This document shows, in pieces, positions 1 to 8,368 of a stretch of DNA of 64,000 nucleotides (its first letter is position 1; every line of letters begins with the position of its first letter). The position numbers and the translations under genes are program-made. The DNA lies in assembly GCA_029210085.1 (NCBI GenBank), contig JARGPP010000016.1, positions 1 to 64,000 on the forward strand, read 5' to 3'. Origin of the DNA: Legionellaceae bacterium. GTDB lineage: Bacteria > Pseudomonadota > Gammaproteobacteria > Legionellales > Legionellaceae. The notes beneath the pieces are model-generated. The model did not search any database, was not told the DNA's origin, and worked only from the letters and a program-made list of their open reading frames with translations.

Positions 1-123
1 TCACCAGATCTAAATCCAATTGAGAAATGCTGGGCAAATTTGAAAGATAAAATTAAAAAAATTATTGGGGGATGCGGGAGTTTGGCTGAAGCCGTCGATT
101 ATGCCTTTCAATCGATCATTTAA
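1..123 (+). mobile_element. IS630-family transposase, C-terminal fragment at window edge
   Basis: The open frame enters from the left edge and stops with TAA at 121-123, giving 40 residues. It begins with SPDLNPIEKCWANLK, the signature around the last catalytic acidic residue (E of the DDE triad) in IS630/Tc1-mariner transposases. The remainder fits the short helical tail of the family. Whether the upstream part is intact cannot be seen. No clear terminal inverted repeat is recognisable in the first bases after the stop. Confidence 0.85.
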
Positions 124-134
124 AATTTAATCGA

Positions 135-359
135 CTATACATTGCCTGCATGCTTCATTCTTTCACCCCAAGGCTGCTCTTCGCCTTCAGTATCATTTCG
201 ACGTCGACCTAATGTACTGAGTTGCACCTGCTCTTCAGCTGAATGTGTATTTGAGGGTGAGGGTCTTGTGAGACTGTTGTAGAGATTGCTTGATGCTCTA
301 TGACTGCCCGTTGATGTTCTACGGCCGTGCTCTATATCTTGATTATGTGAATCAAACAT
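135..359 (-). CDS. small hypothetical protein (74 aa), doubtful
   Basis: This is a 74-codon frame downstream of icmF on the same strand. The product is polar and rich in Ser, Arg, Asn and Glu, with no membrane segment or recognised motif. It lies between the transposase end and icmF, so it may be a remnant exposed by the insertion rather than a working gene. No family is recognised and it could be a chance frame. The rest of 124-454 shows nothing else clear. Confidence 0.3.
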   Translation of the reverse strand: MFDSHNQDIEHGRRTSTGSHRASSNLYNSLTRPSPSNTHSAEEQVQLSTLGRRRNDTEGEEQPWGERMKHAGNV

Positions 360-454
360 TACAAATCCATTGCATGAGTTAAGACACTATTGATGCTAGC
401 AGACTGAAGAAAGGAATCAATGATAAATGTAAAGAAAGTGTAATCTAAGCAAAG

Positions 455-3370
455 TTAGGCCACTGAATCTCGCAAGCTAAAGTCTGCTAAAACACCTGGG
501 GTAAAAGGGTTCAATCCATTTTCTGTGCGGAGCAAGTAGCGACCTGAGTCTCCATTGATTTCAAATAATACATGCAGACTTGAACTGTCTTTTTTATCCA
601 TCAGCACATTGAGCTTTTCGAGTAACTTAAAGAATGCCCAAGGACCTTCTTCAGCCAGTTCATATTTTTGACCTTCGATTGAATGTAAAATCAGCTCGGC
701 ATTTGATTCAGGCCATTCAAAGTCAACGGTTGCTTCATCTGTTTGTGTGTCTTTGAGATGAGTACCACCCATGGATAATTCTAGCTGAGCAATCACAGGG
801 TCTAAGTTCATTTTTTGGAGACTAAATCCAATATGACTGCTTTCACGACCGGCAGGGAAGAACATTGCTGTGATCACATTTGCGCGAATAAGTTGTTGAA
901 TTGTATTGTTTGAAAAAGGTAGGACCAGTCCATCAGCTTCTCGAAGTGGCCATTCTGCACGGGATGTATCGAGGAATGGTTTAATGTATTCGCTAACGAA
1001 GCTACTTAAAATACCATGGGTTGCAAAAAAACGGTCAAAATCGTTAATAGCAACATCATCTTTTGCCGTGCTACTGAAAGGATAGCGATTTAAGATAGCA
1101 CGTTGATATTCAGGAAATACATGACGTCTCCATTGCATATTAATAAACTGTTTGGCATCACTAATGAGTAAAAACCAAGTATCATCAGCAATTTGTTTAC
1201 TCCACAAGCCAATAGGATTAGGTAATTGTTTTGCGGTGAGATAAAGTGACGAGAGCGCATTACGTGGCCCCTCGTTTTGAAAGCGTGATTTTGTGAGGTT
1301 AAAAGCTGTACGTCCATCATCTTGTGTCACTGAGAGTGTGCTCAAAAACTGACGGAGTTCACGAATATCAAATGAAAGATCGCGCAATGTGGTTTCACTG
1401 ATAAGATTAAGCTCAGTAAATTGGCTGGCAATAATTTGATTAAAAATGGTATTTTGGTGGTCTAAATCGGGTCGTGTTTGAATTTGAATAAAACGGGCTA
1501 TTTCACGAAGTGTATCGGATTTGTCTAGTTCATTTAATCTTTCGCGTGCTTCAACATAATTTTGAACATGGTTAGGAGTTGTTCGTTTGATAAACTTATT
1601 CCACCAAGTGACATAATCACGAGCATAAGCTTGTTCAAGTAAAGTAGGCAATTGATTTAAGTCTTGACGTTCTAGCACCCAGTTGTCTTTTTGAAATTGA
1701 ACGGCTTGATTTGAAATTTTTGGACTTAATGCTTGAAACCCTTGTTTTGTGAAATAGATAGGAACATCACTCGCTCCGAGCATGAAGCCACTCCACTTCA
1801 TGGCTTGTTTATCTGCTGGAAAAGTTTCTTTCAATAGAGAGTAATATAAATAACCTGCAGGTAAGGCATTTAAGTAATTACGGTTATCCCGTACTAACTG
1901 TTGGTTAATTGCAATGGCATTTTTAGGCCTAAGTAATGTTTTTTCTAAGAGTTCACGGCGATTTTTTGTGTCTTGGTGAGGTGAGTTTTTTGTCCATTCT
2001 TTTTCAAACCAGGTGACAATGTGATTATCGGTTCGTTTGTTTGGGTCACTTAAAGCTATGTAGGTTTTGAGTGCATGATAACGTGCCATAGGCGTTTCTT
2101 GAGGATTGCGCAAAGTGTTTTCAACCAATTTTAATGTATTTGGCAGAAAGTTATCTTGTAACTGTTGGCTGGCATTGTTTTGTAAGGTGGTTTGTAAGTG
2201 TTGTAGTGTTGGAGAAGAGAAAATATGTAATGGGATATTGTCTATCGCATCAGATGCTTTCGCTAAATGGTACAATGCTTGATTTCTTTCTGGATTTTGT
2301 TGGGTTTGTGTGTCATAGGCCAGGAGTTCTTGGGTGACATTATCAAGGATACGTGAAGAGCTTGTATGATGATGTACGATAAAAGCGAGGGAAAGGCCAA
2401 CAACGGTTGCTGTAATGCGAATGACATGTTTTTGCGAGAGTGCTGGTTTTGGAATAGGGCGTTGGGTTTGTGTTTGAAAGGCATTGAAAGCACCATCAAT
2501 AAAATAAGCGCGATAATTACTAGACTGAGGAATTTGGTCGGGCAAAGTAAGTGCATATTCACGACAAATTTTTTGATTCAGGTGATCTTGGCTCATGCCG
2601 CCTTGTTCTGCACTTGTAAAATAAATAGCCGACACTTTGCAAAGTTTTGGTGAAATTTGTTTAATTAATGTTTGAATCGCTAAATGAAAGTTAGCAAGCT
2701 GTAGTGGAAATTCCCGAATTAGCATGCGTTTTAAACTTGAACGAGCAGGGTGAATTTTTTGGAGTACGTCTTGGCTTAAGGACTCGAGTAAGTTGTCAAA
2801 TCGGGCATGATAATTATTCGCAATTTTATCGCCTTTTTTTCCCCAGTCGAGTGAAAATCCAAGTGGATCACCTTGGTTCAGCCGTTTGTCTTGCTGAAAA
2901 AAATCAGAAAATCCTGCTAGGCTATCTAGTTTGGTAAAGACAAAAGCGGTCTCTACTAAGTAACCGAGTGCTTTTCCAAAGCGTTGTACGAGCTGGGCGT
3001 GTTCTAGGGTTTTTTTAGCAATTTGAGTGGGGTCATTTTCAAATAAATCATTAATATCTATCGTCAGCAAAAGGCCGCTAATACGTAAGGTTTGACTTAG
3101 TTGCTTCAAAGCTTGTTCGAGTAGAGCTTTGCTGTCATGAAGCCAAAATTCGTTGAGTTCAAGAATAACACCCTGGTTATTATAATAAATTTCGCAGCTT
3201 CGCTCTGCATCAACTAGGATATGTTCAAATGAGCTTTGACGGAGTAATGCTGTTTTTCCGTGTCTGGTTTTTCCTATGAGTAGCAGAAAAGAAAGGGTCT
3301 TTCGGTTACTCTTTAAACTCGTCAGGATTTTTTTAAGTGCATCTGTGAGTGTTACAAGTGACTTATCCAT
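455..3370 (-). CDS. icmF: IcmF, inner-membrane stabiliser of a type IVB (Dot/Icm) secretion system
   Basis: The protein is 971 aa, close to the size of Legionella IcmF and shorter than most T6SS TssM proteins. The N-terminal NTPase-like region has a Walker A motif GKTRHGKT at residues 33-40 and a TKLD motif near 146-149. One clear hydrophobic segment lies around 314-333, and a long alpha-rich periplasmic-type region follows. In the Dot/Icm system, IcmF works with DotU to stabilise the DotC-DotF-DotG-DotH core and target it to the pole. The ATG overlaps the dotU stop as TAATG, so the two are translationally coupled. The alternative is TssM of a T6SS, but no other T6SS gene is near and the partner lacks an OmpA domain. 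Confidence 0.85.
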   Translation of the reverse strand: MDKSLVTLTDALKKILTSLKSNRKTLSFLLLIGKTRHGKTALLRQSSFEHILVDAERSCEIYYNNQGVILELNEFWLHDSKALLEQALKQLSQTLRISGLLLTIDINDLFENDPTQIAKKTLEHAQLVQRFGKALGYLVETAFVFTKLDSLAGFSDFFQQDKRLNQGDPLGFSLDWGKKGDKIANNYHARFDNLLESLSQDVLQKIHPARSSLKRMLIREFPLQLANFHLAIQTLIKQISPKLCKVSAIYFTSAEQGGMSQDHLNQKICREYALTLPDQIPQSSNYRAYFIDGAFNAFQTQTQRPIPKPALSQKHVIRITATVVGLSLAFIVHHHTSSSRILDNVTQELLAYDTQTQQNPERNQALYHLAKASDAIDNIPLHIFSSPTLQHLQTTLQNNASQQLQDNFLPNTLKLVENTLRNPQETPMARYHALKTYIALSDPNKRTDNHIVTWFEKEWTKNSPHQDTKNRRELLEKTLLRPKNAIAINQQLVRDNRNYLNALPAGYLYYSLLKETFPADKQAMKWSGFMLGASDVPIYFTKQGFQALSPKISNQAVQFQKDNWVLERQDLNQLPTLLEQAYARDYVTWWNKFIKRTTPNHVQNYVEARERLNELDKSDTLREIARFIQIQTRPDLDHQNTIFNQIIASQFTELNLISETTLRDLSFDIRELRQFLSTLSVTQDDGRTAFNLTKSRFQNEGPRNALSSLYLTAKQLPNPIGLWSKQIADDTWFLLISDAKQFINMQWRRHVFPEYQRAILNRYPFSSTAKDDVAINDFDRFFATHGILSSFVSEYIKPFLDTSRAEWPLREADGLVLPFSNNTIQQLIRANVITAMFFPAGRESSHIGFSLQKMNLDPVIAQLELSMGGTHLKDTQTDEATVDFEWPESNAELILHSIEGQKYELAEEGPWAFFKLLEKLNVLMDKKDSSSLHVLFEINGDSGRYLLRTENGLNPFTPGVLADFSLRDSVA

Positions 3371-4161
3371 TAAGATCCTACATGCATCGGTTGATGAAAT
3401 TGTTCTGTTAAAATCGTTTTTGCTTTGTGATCGAGCAAGGCCTGGCTAATCATATAAGTGCCGAGTAGTACGCCACATGCTAAACAAAGCGTTTTAATCC
3501 AAGGTTTATGATCAATACGTGTTTCGCTCGCTGTGGGTTTCGGTGGTGTAAAAAGGCTGACTGGCTTTTGGACTCGGTTTTTTTGAATGAGCTCATGAAG
3601 CGTCTCAATGAGGTTATCGAGTGTTTGTCGACCGGTGGTGCTGATGTGGTGCTCGCCTTCAAATCCTGAAATTAAACAATAATAAGCGAGTTCAATTAAG
3701 TCCAAATATTGATTGGGTCGTGTTTGAATATAATCGACTAATTCAAAAAAGCGTTTTTCAGGGCCGATATTATCGCTAGAAGGGGGGGTAAACGCTGAAA
3801 ATTCGGCAGCTTTTTCAAACACACGCATGTAATTTTTTCCAAGTAACTCATCAATTGTTGCATGGATTAAATATTGTGCGATGGCTGAAAGTTCATCAGC
3901 ACATTCAAAGCTTGAAAGTCTGCTTTGAAAGGCTTTCAACTCATGCTCAAGATTATCCCATGCTGTTTGAATCGGCGGAAGGGTATGACTTGTACCGAGT
4001 CTCTCAAGCAATGAAAATAGAGGCCCTGCAGCAGCTAAGAAGGCATTGGAAGTGGTCGGTGTGCTAAACAATTTAGAGCGATAATAGCCAGGTTGTGTTT
4101 TTAGGGCACCTGGTTTGGTAAATTGGGTGATGAGAGAAGTTGAACAGGTCGCGGCGGGCAT
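3370..4161 (-). CDS. dotU: DotU/IcmH, partner of IcmF
   Basis: DotU family protein (IcmH/TssL cytoplasmic fold) with a long soluble helical domain and one C-terminal membrane anchor near residues 224-243. The open frame extends to a TTG at 4242. The ATG at 4161 has a strong AGGAG five bases upstream and gives 263 aa, close to the size of Legionella DotU, so that start is used. The motif region ATIDELLGKNY fits the conserved centre of the family. The gene is directly upstream of and coupled to icmF. DotU and IcmF protect each other and the Dot/Icm core complex from degradation. No other dot/icm gene is visible in the window. Confidence 0.85.
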   Translation of the reverse strand: MPAATCSTSLITQFTKPGALKTQPGYYRSKLFSTPTTSNAFLAAAGPLFSLLERLGTSHTLPPIQTAWDNLEHELKAFQSRLSSFECADELSAIAQYLIHATIDELLGKNYMRVFEKAAEFSAFTPPSSDNIGPEKRFFELVDYIQTRPNQYLDLIELAYYCLISGFEGEHHISTTGRQTLDNLIETLHELIQKNRVQKPVSLFTPPKPTASETRIDHKPWIKTLCLACGVLLGTYMISQALLDHKAKTILTEQFHQPMHVGS

Positions 4162-4641
4162 GTCTTCTCCTAGAGTGATTCGCTTAAATGATAATACGAT
4201 ATCTTGTGTGAAATGAGAAGGTGTAAATATTGAGTTGTGCAAATGGCGTGATTATTCTTAATCGTTAAAACAATCGCTGCATGCGATACAACTCGATGAA
4301 TAGTAACAAAGCTGAAAGATTTAAAATTTATGCGCATGTAAGGTTTGCATTACTTTTAGATTCACGCAACTTGATAATGTATAAACGATTAAGTAACGTA
4401 TGAAAAGTCGACCTATGTGATGAAGTAGTGAACCTAAGTGCCTTGTTTTATACGAGGTATTTACCTGCATTTTAAAATTGGGGTAAGAGCGCATGATTCA
4501 CATCGCGTCGGCTTCATGAGTATAGAATTTGAATTTATGATGAGCTATATGAACTTTATATATATTTTAAATATCACTGACGCCTAGGATTGTATCAAAA
4601 ACAGTGGTTTTTAGATATATTTTTAACATAAGGATGTGTTT
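4162..4641. other. 480-bp divergent intergenic region
   Basis: This AT-rich spacer lies between divergently read dotU and the Lcl-domain gene, so it must carry promoters for both. No ORF with a ribosome binding site and no strong hairpin followed by a T-run was found. A short imperfect palindrome ATCGC-TGCAT-GCGAT sits near 4271-4285. No confident -35/-10 pair could be assigned. Confidence 0.4.
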
Positions 4642-5856
4642 ATGATATATAAGACAGCATTAAGTGCAATGGTTCTTTTGGTTGCGAGTCAGAGCTATGC
4701 AGGAAAAGCGCTTTGGACTTTTGAAGCGTTAAGTCCAACAACGGTTTCGTTACCGAAAAATAGCACAGTTACGGTTCAGTATCAGGTAACCAATCAATCA
4801 TCAAAGACACATGTATTAGCGATGAAAACGGTTACAGGAATCACACAAACCACCACAGGAATAGGGAGGTGTTCGAGTCCATTTACACTAGAGGGAGGTG
4901 CTTCTTGTTTATTAGAACTTGAAATTAATGGCAGTGAGCTCGTGAGTGATGTGACCTCAGGTCCCGAAGTATATGATACAGGAAGCACATTGCAAGGTTA
5001 CCAACCCAGTGCTGCGGCGAGTTTAAAAGTAACCGTTGAGAATGCTTTACCGGTTGCATCATTACAAGTATTGAATCCGTCACTCGATCTTTTTGTTGCA
5101 GGAAGACCTAGCACGCTTACGATTAAAAACACGTCTACGAATCTCGCAGCTCACAATCTTTTTCTTAATTTTGAAGGTACTCCGCTGCAAGGTCAGGTTA
5201 AAACCGTGAGTAATACTTGCGACGATGTGCCAGCACAATCATATTGTCGAATTCGGCTCATACCCGAAAATTCAGCACGTCGTTTGTCTATTGAACCCGG
5301 TGCTGCAGCCGCAACAGCTACACTTGAATCAGAGGAGAAAGATAGCACAACACAGCCTGTGAACATCAGTGTATATAAGGTGGGAGAGAGCTATGGAGGA
5401 GGCATCATCGCTTGTGTGAGTGAAACGGATGATTTTTTAAATTTTATTGTAACGTCTACTGATGTTGGTTTGGGTGAACGTTGGGGAGGTTATCGTAAAA
5501 TAACGTCCGCGAACAGTGATGTCGATGGTGCTACCAATACGAAAAAAATTGTTGAGGTTGTAGGAAATAATGACGGAACCAATTATGCTGCAAAAGTGTG
5601 TAATGATTCACCCATAGGTGGTTATTATGATTGGTTCTTGCTAGCAAAAAAACAGCTTAACTGTGTATATCTGAATAAAGCGCACCTGGGTACCTTTGTA
5701 ACGGGGCGCTATTACTGGAGTTCTACCGAGTCGGTCGATACATCTAAGGATGATTTTTATGCCTGGGCCCAGTATTTTAATTATGACCAGCAGATTGAGG
5801 ACTTAAAGACAGCGTACAACCTTATACGCTGTGGTCGGCCTATTCCTTCCTCTTAA
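4642..5856 (+). CDS. secreted protein with C-terminal Lcl/DUF1566-type domain
   Basis: 404 aa from the ATG at 4642, which has AAGGA about seven bases upstream. The longest frame starts at a GTG two codons earlier and is less well placed. The N-terminus is a signal peptide (hydrophobic stretch ending in QSYA-GKA). Residues about 20-240 look like two beta-sandwich domains with Thr/Ser-rich strands and paired cysteines, as in Legionella secreted and surface proteins. The last ~150 residues carry GGYYDWFLLAKKQL and RYYWSSTES, typical of the Lcl C-terminal/DUF1566 domain, which is often part of adhesins and GAG-binding proteins. It is probably surface or extracellular; an adhesin role is inference. 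It is monocistronic, ending at a strong terminator. Confidence 0.7.
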   Translation: MIYKTALSAMVLLVASQSYAGKALWTFEALSPTTVSLPKNSTVTVQYQVTNQSSKTHVLAMKTVTGITQTTTGIGRCSSPFTLEGGASCLLELEINGSELVSDVTSGPEVYDTGSTLQGYQPSAAASLKVTVENALPVASLQVLNPSLDLFVAGRPSTLTIKNTSTNLAAHNLFLNFEGTPLQGQVKTVSNTCDDVPAQSYCRIRLIPENSARRLSIEPGAAAATATLESEEKDSTTQPVNISVYKVGESYGGGIIACVSETDDFLNFIVTSTDVGLGERWGGYRKITSANSDVDGATNTKKIVEVVGNNDGTNYAAKVCNDSPIGGYYDWFLLAKKQLNCVYLNKAHLGTFVTGRYYWSSTESVDTSKDDFYAWAQYFNYDQQIEDLKTAYNLIRCGRPIPSS

Positions 5857-5887
5857 AATCATTCGTCTTTTTTCTGGAGGCTGTGTT

Positions 5888-5917
5888 GCTTAGCGCTTTG
5901 TAAGCGCTAAGCTTTTT
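5888..5917 (+). terminator. Rho-independent terminator inside the end of ctpA
   Basis: A perfect 11-bp stem (5888-5898 paired with 5902-5912, loop TGT) is followed by five T's at 5913-5917 on the plus strand. It terminates the Lcl-domain gene. The stem overlaps the last codons of the convergent ctpA gene, so the sequence serves both strands. Confidence 0.85.
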
Positions 5918-7236
5918 AAGATAGTCAGTGCTGCATAGAGTTGATAATCATCGTACAGCAATGCTTTTTCATCCAGTTTAGATTTTTTATCATGGCTTTT
6001 AATGACGACTTCTTTTTTTGTACCGTTTTTTAAATGGCCATGTAAGTCTGCTTCGCTAAAGTCGGCTAGTGGATTGTCTTTTTCCTTTTTAGGTACGGCG
6101 ATTTCATCGATATTAATATCAGGTTTAATGCCTTGTGCCTGAATTGAAATACCTGATGGGGTGTAATATAGGGCTGTGGTGAGTTTAATCCCACTTTTAG
6201 TATCCAGCGGCAAAACGGTTTGAACCGAGCCTTTACCAAAACTAGGTTTACCCACAATCACCGCACGCTTGTGGTCTTTTAATGCACCGGCAACAATTTC
6301 AGAGGCACTGGCTGAACCCCCATTAATGAGAACAACCATAGGAGCGTTTTTAAGGACATCACCCGCGTTTGCAACCGCGGTAAAGCGCGAGCCTGGCAGA
6401 CGACCTTCGGTGTAAACAATGAGCTCTTCTTTGCTACCTGCTTTTTTATCAATAAAAGCATCTGCTACTTGAATAGCAGAATCTAGTAAGCCCCCTGGGT
6501 TATTTCTTAAGTCAAGAATCAGGCCTTTTAATTCACCTTTGGATTCTCGCTTGAGTTCACTAATGCTATTGAGCATATCTTTAGATGTGAGTGCTTGAAA
6601 TTGAGCCAATCTAATATAACCGTATTTATTATCGAGGAGCTTATTGTCGACACTTTTAATTTGAATGTTTTCGCGAACCAATTTGAACACAAGCGGTTTT
6701 TTCTCACCTTTTCGCAAGACTGTCAATGTAACCGGCTCACCAATTTTACCACGCATTAAACCAACGGCTTGTCTTAAATCAATGCCTTGAACGGCATGAG
6801 AGTCAACTTTAGCAATATAGTCACCTGATTTAATCCCGGCTTTAATGGCTGGTGCATCAATCAGAGGTGTGATAACTTTAATTAAACCGTCTTCCATGGT
6901 GACTTCAATGCCAAGGCCGCCAAACTCACCGCTCGTCACGGTTTGTAAATCGCTGAACTCTTCTTCATTAAGATAGTTAGAGTGAGGGTCGAGTCCTGCA
7001 AGCATGCCACGAATTGCATTATCAAAGAGTTCCTTGTCACTGATAGGGTTCACATAATATTGCTTGATTTGTGCAATGGCATTTGAAAACCGCTGCACAT
7101 CCTCCATAGGAATACCAGCAGGTTCAGATTCTTTGGGAGGTAGAGGCGTAGGCAATGCATAACTGGCCACAGGGAGTGATACAATAGTGACGAATAAAAC
7201 AACAAATTTGAAGCGGGATATCAAATTATAGTGCAT
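5890..7236 (-). CDS. ctpA: C-terminal processing peptidase (S41 family, CtpA)
   Basis: 448 aa with an N-terminal signal peptide (about residues 10-28), a PDZ domain (about 95-180) and an S41 serine-protease domain. The catalytic Ser is in GGSASASE (Ser310) and the Lys in SFGKGSVQT (Lys335); their 25-residue spacing matches the Ser-Lys dyad of Prc/CtpA. These proteases act in the periplasm on C-termini of envelope proteins, including peptidoglycan hydrolases. AGGAGAA precedes the ATG. It lies 40 bases downstream of the EnvC-like gene on the same strand, a frequent gammaproteobacterial order (gpmI-envC-ctpA), which suggests one operon concerned with cell-wall remodelling. Confidence 0.93.
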   Translation of the reverse strand: MHYNLISRFKFVVLFVTIVSLPVASYALPTPLPPKESEPAGIPMEDVQRFSNAIAQIKQYYVNPISDKELFDNAIRGMLAGLDPHSNYLNEEEFSDLQTVTSGEFGGLGIEVTMEDGLIKVITPLIDAPAIKAGIKSGDYIAKVDSHAVQGIDLRQAVGLMRGKIGEPVTLTVLRKGEKKPLVFKLVRENIQIKSVDNKLLDNKYGYIRLAQFQALTSKDMLNSISELKRESKGELKGLILDLRNNPGGLLDSAIQVADAFIDKKAGSKEELIVYTEGRLPGSRFTAVANAGDVLKNAPMVVLINGGSASASEIVAGALKDHKRAVIVGKPSFGKGSVQTVLPLDTKSGIKLTTALYYTPSGISIQAQGIKPDINIDEIAVPKKEKDNPLADFSEADLHGHLKNGTKKEVVIKSHDKKSKLDEKALLYDDYQLYAALTILKSLALTKR

Positions 7237-7276
7237 GGTGTTCTCCTTTCCCGATACGAAGGTAGTATTCTTGGTA

Positions 7277-8368
7277 TCAAGACATCCATTCGCGAGGAGG
7301 AACGGCCCTTCCTCGTCTTCTTACTTCGAAGTATAGACCGTTTTCTCGGAGTCCACCTGTGTGTCCAACTGTTGCAATTTGCTCGCCTTGTTTAACCGTA
7401 TTACCTAAGGTTTTAAAAAGTGACGCATTGTGTGCATATAAACTCATGACACCATTGCCATGATCAATAATAAGAAGTAATCCATATCCTTTAAGCCAGT
7501 CACTAAAGATAACCTTGCCAGGTAAAACAGATAACACCGGTGTGCCTTCAGTTGCAAGAAAAACAAGCCCTTGATTCAGTGGTTTTGTTTGCTTCGATGG
7601 TTTATCTAAAGGGCTACTCAAGCGTTTTCCTTCAAGTTTTAGTTTGGGGGTGTTGAGTTTTGTTTGTGGGCGTATGCTGAGTTTTCTGACTAAGGATTGT
7701 AGGCGTGCTTTATCGTTATGATAGGTTTTCAGTTGTTCGGTTTTGGTCTGAATTTTTTGGTTGAGTGTATCGATTAAATGTTGTTGCTCTTGCTTCATAA
7801 TAGCCAGGCGTTTTTGACGGAGGGTGAGTTTTTTTTGTAAGGCAAGCAATTTTCTTTGCTCGCTCGATAAAGTGTTCTGATTCGTGAGCAGTTGCTGACT
7901 GGTTTTTCGTACTTGTTCTATGACATGCTTGTCGGCCTGAAAAAGATATTGATAAAACACAAATAAGCGAGACATTGTTTTAGGTGTTTCTTGGTGTAAT
8001 AGCCATTGCCATGGGTGAATGGCACCTAGTTTGTGTCTTGCACGTACATGATTTGCTAAAATGAGCTCTTGAGTTTTGAGCTGTTGATTGAGTGTTTCAA
8101 TGTTTTGTGTAATGGATTGAATATCTTGTTTTTTTTGTTTTTCTTTGGGTGTTAAAAGGTGTAAGGCATGCAAGTCATGACTCATCTCTTTTTCTGTTTG
8201 CGCTAGTTTTTTATATAGTTTGTCCCGTGAACTTTCATCTTGATAAAGTTGTTTTTTGATGCTTCGCATACGTTCTTCGAGTCGTTGAAGCTGCGTTTTT
8301 GTTGATGACGCATATCCGTTAGTCGATAAACAAACACAGAGAATCAATATCAGTAAGGATGCATTCAT
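7277..8368 (-). CDS. envC: EnvC-like murein hydrolase activator (M23-type, degenerate)
   Basis: 363 aa. A signal peptide ends near YASS, a long coiled coil covers about 22-245, and a C-terminal LytM/M23-like domain follows from about 270. The zinc site of active M23 peptidases is incomplete. DHGNG and LYFEVRRRG are present, but the final HxH is replaced by LYFE, as in E. coli EnvC, which activates AmiA/AmiB amidases at the septum instead of cutting peptidoglycan itself. The start codon overlaps the gpmI stop by four bases (ATGA), so it is translationally coupled. It could also be called a divergent peptidase M23 family protein. Confidence 0.85.
   Translation of the reverse strand: MNASLLILILCVCLSTNGYASSTKTQLQRLEERMRSIKKQLYQDESSRDKLYKKLAQTEKEMSHDLHALHLLTPKEKQKKQDIQSITQNIETLNQQLKTQELILANHVRARHKLGAIHPWQWLLHQETPKTMSRLFVFYQYLFQADKHVIEQVRKTSQQLLTNQNTLSSEQRKLLALQKKLTLRQKRLAIMKQEQQHLIDTLNQKIQTKTEQLKTYHNDKARLQSLVRKLSIRPQTKLNTPKLKLEGKRLSSPLDKPSKQTKPLNQGLVFLATEGTPVLSVLPGKVIFSDWLKGYGLLLIIDHGNGVMSLYAHNASLFKTLGNTVKQGEQIATVGHTGGLRENGLYFEVRRRGRAVPPREWMS

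Noticed and set aside
2134..2937. Several plus-strand frames inside icmF
   Set aside because: Shadow frames of a long AT-rich gene without start signals or recognisable products.
455..4161. Reading dotU-icmF as T6SS tssL-tssM
   Set aside because: No other tss gene is nearby, the DotU protein lacks an OmpA-like domain, and both lengths fit the type IVB proteins better.
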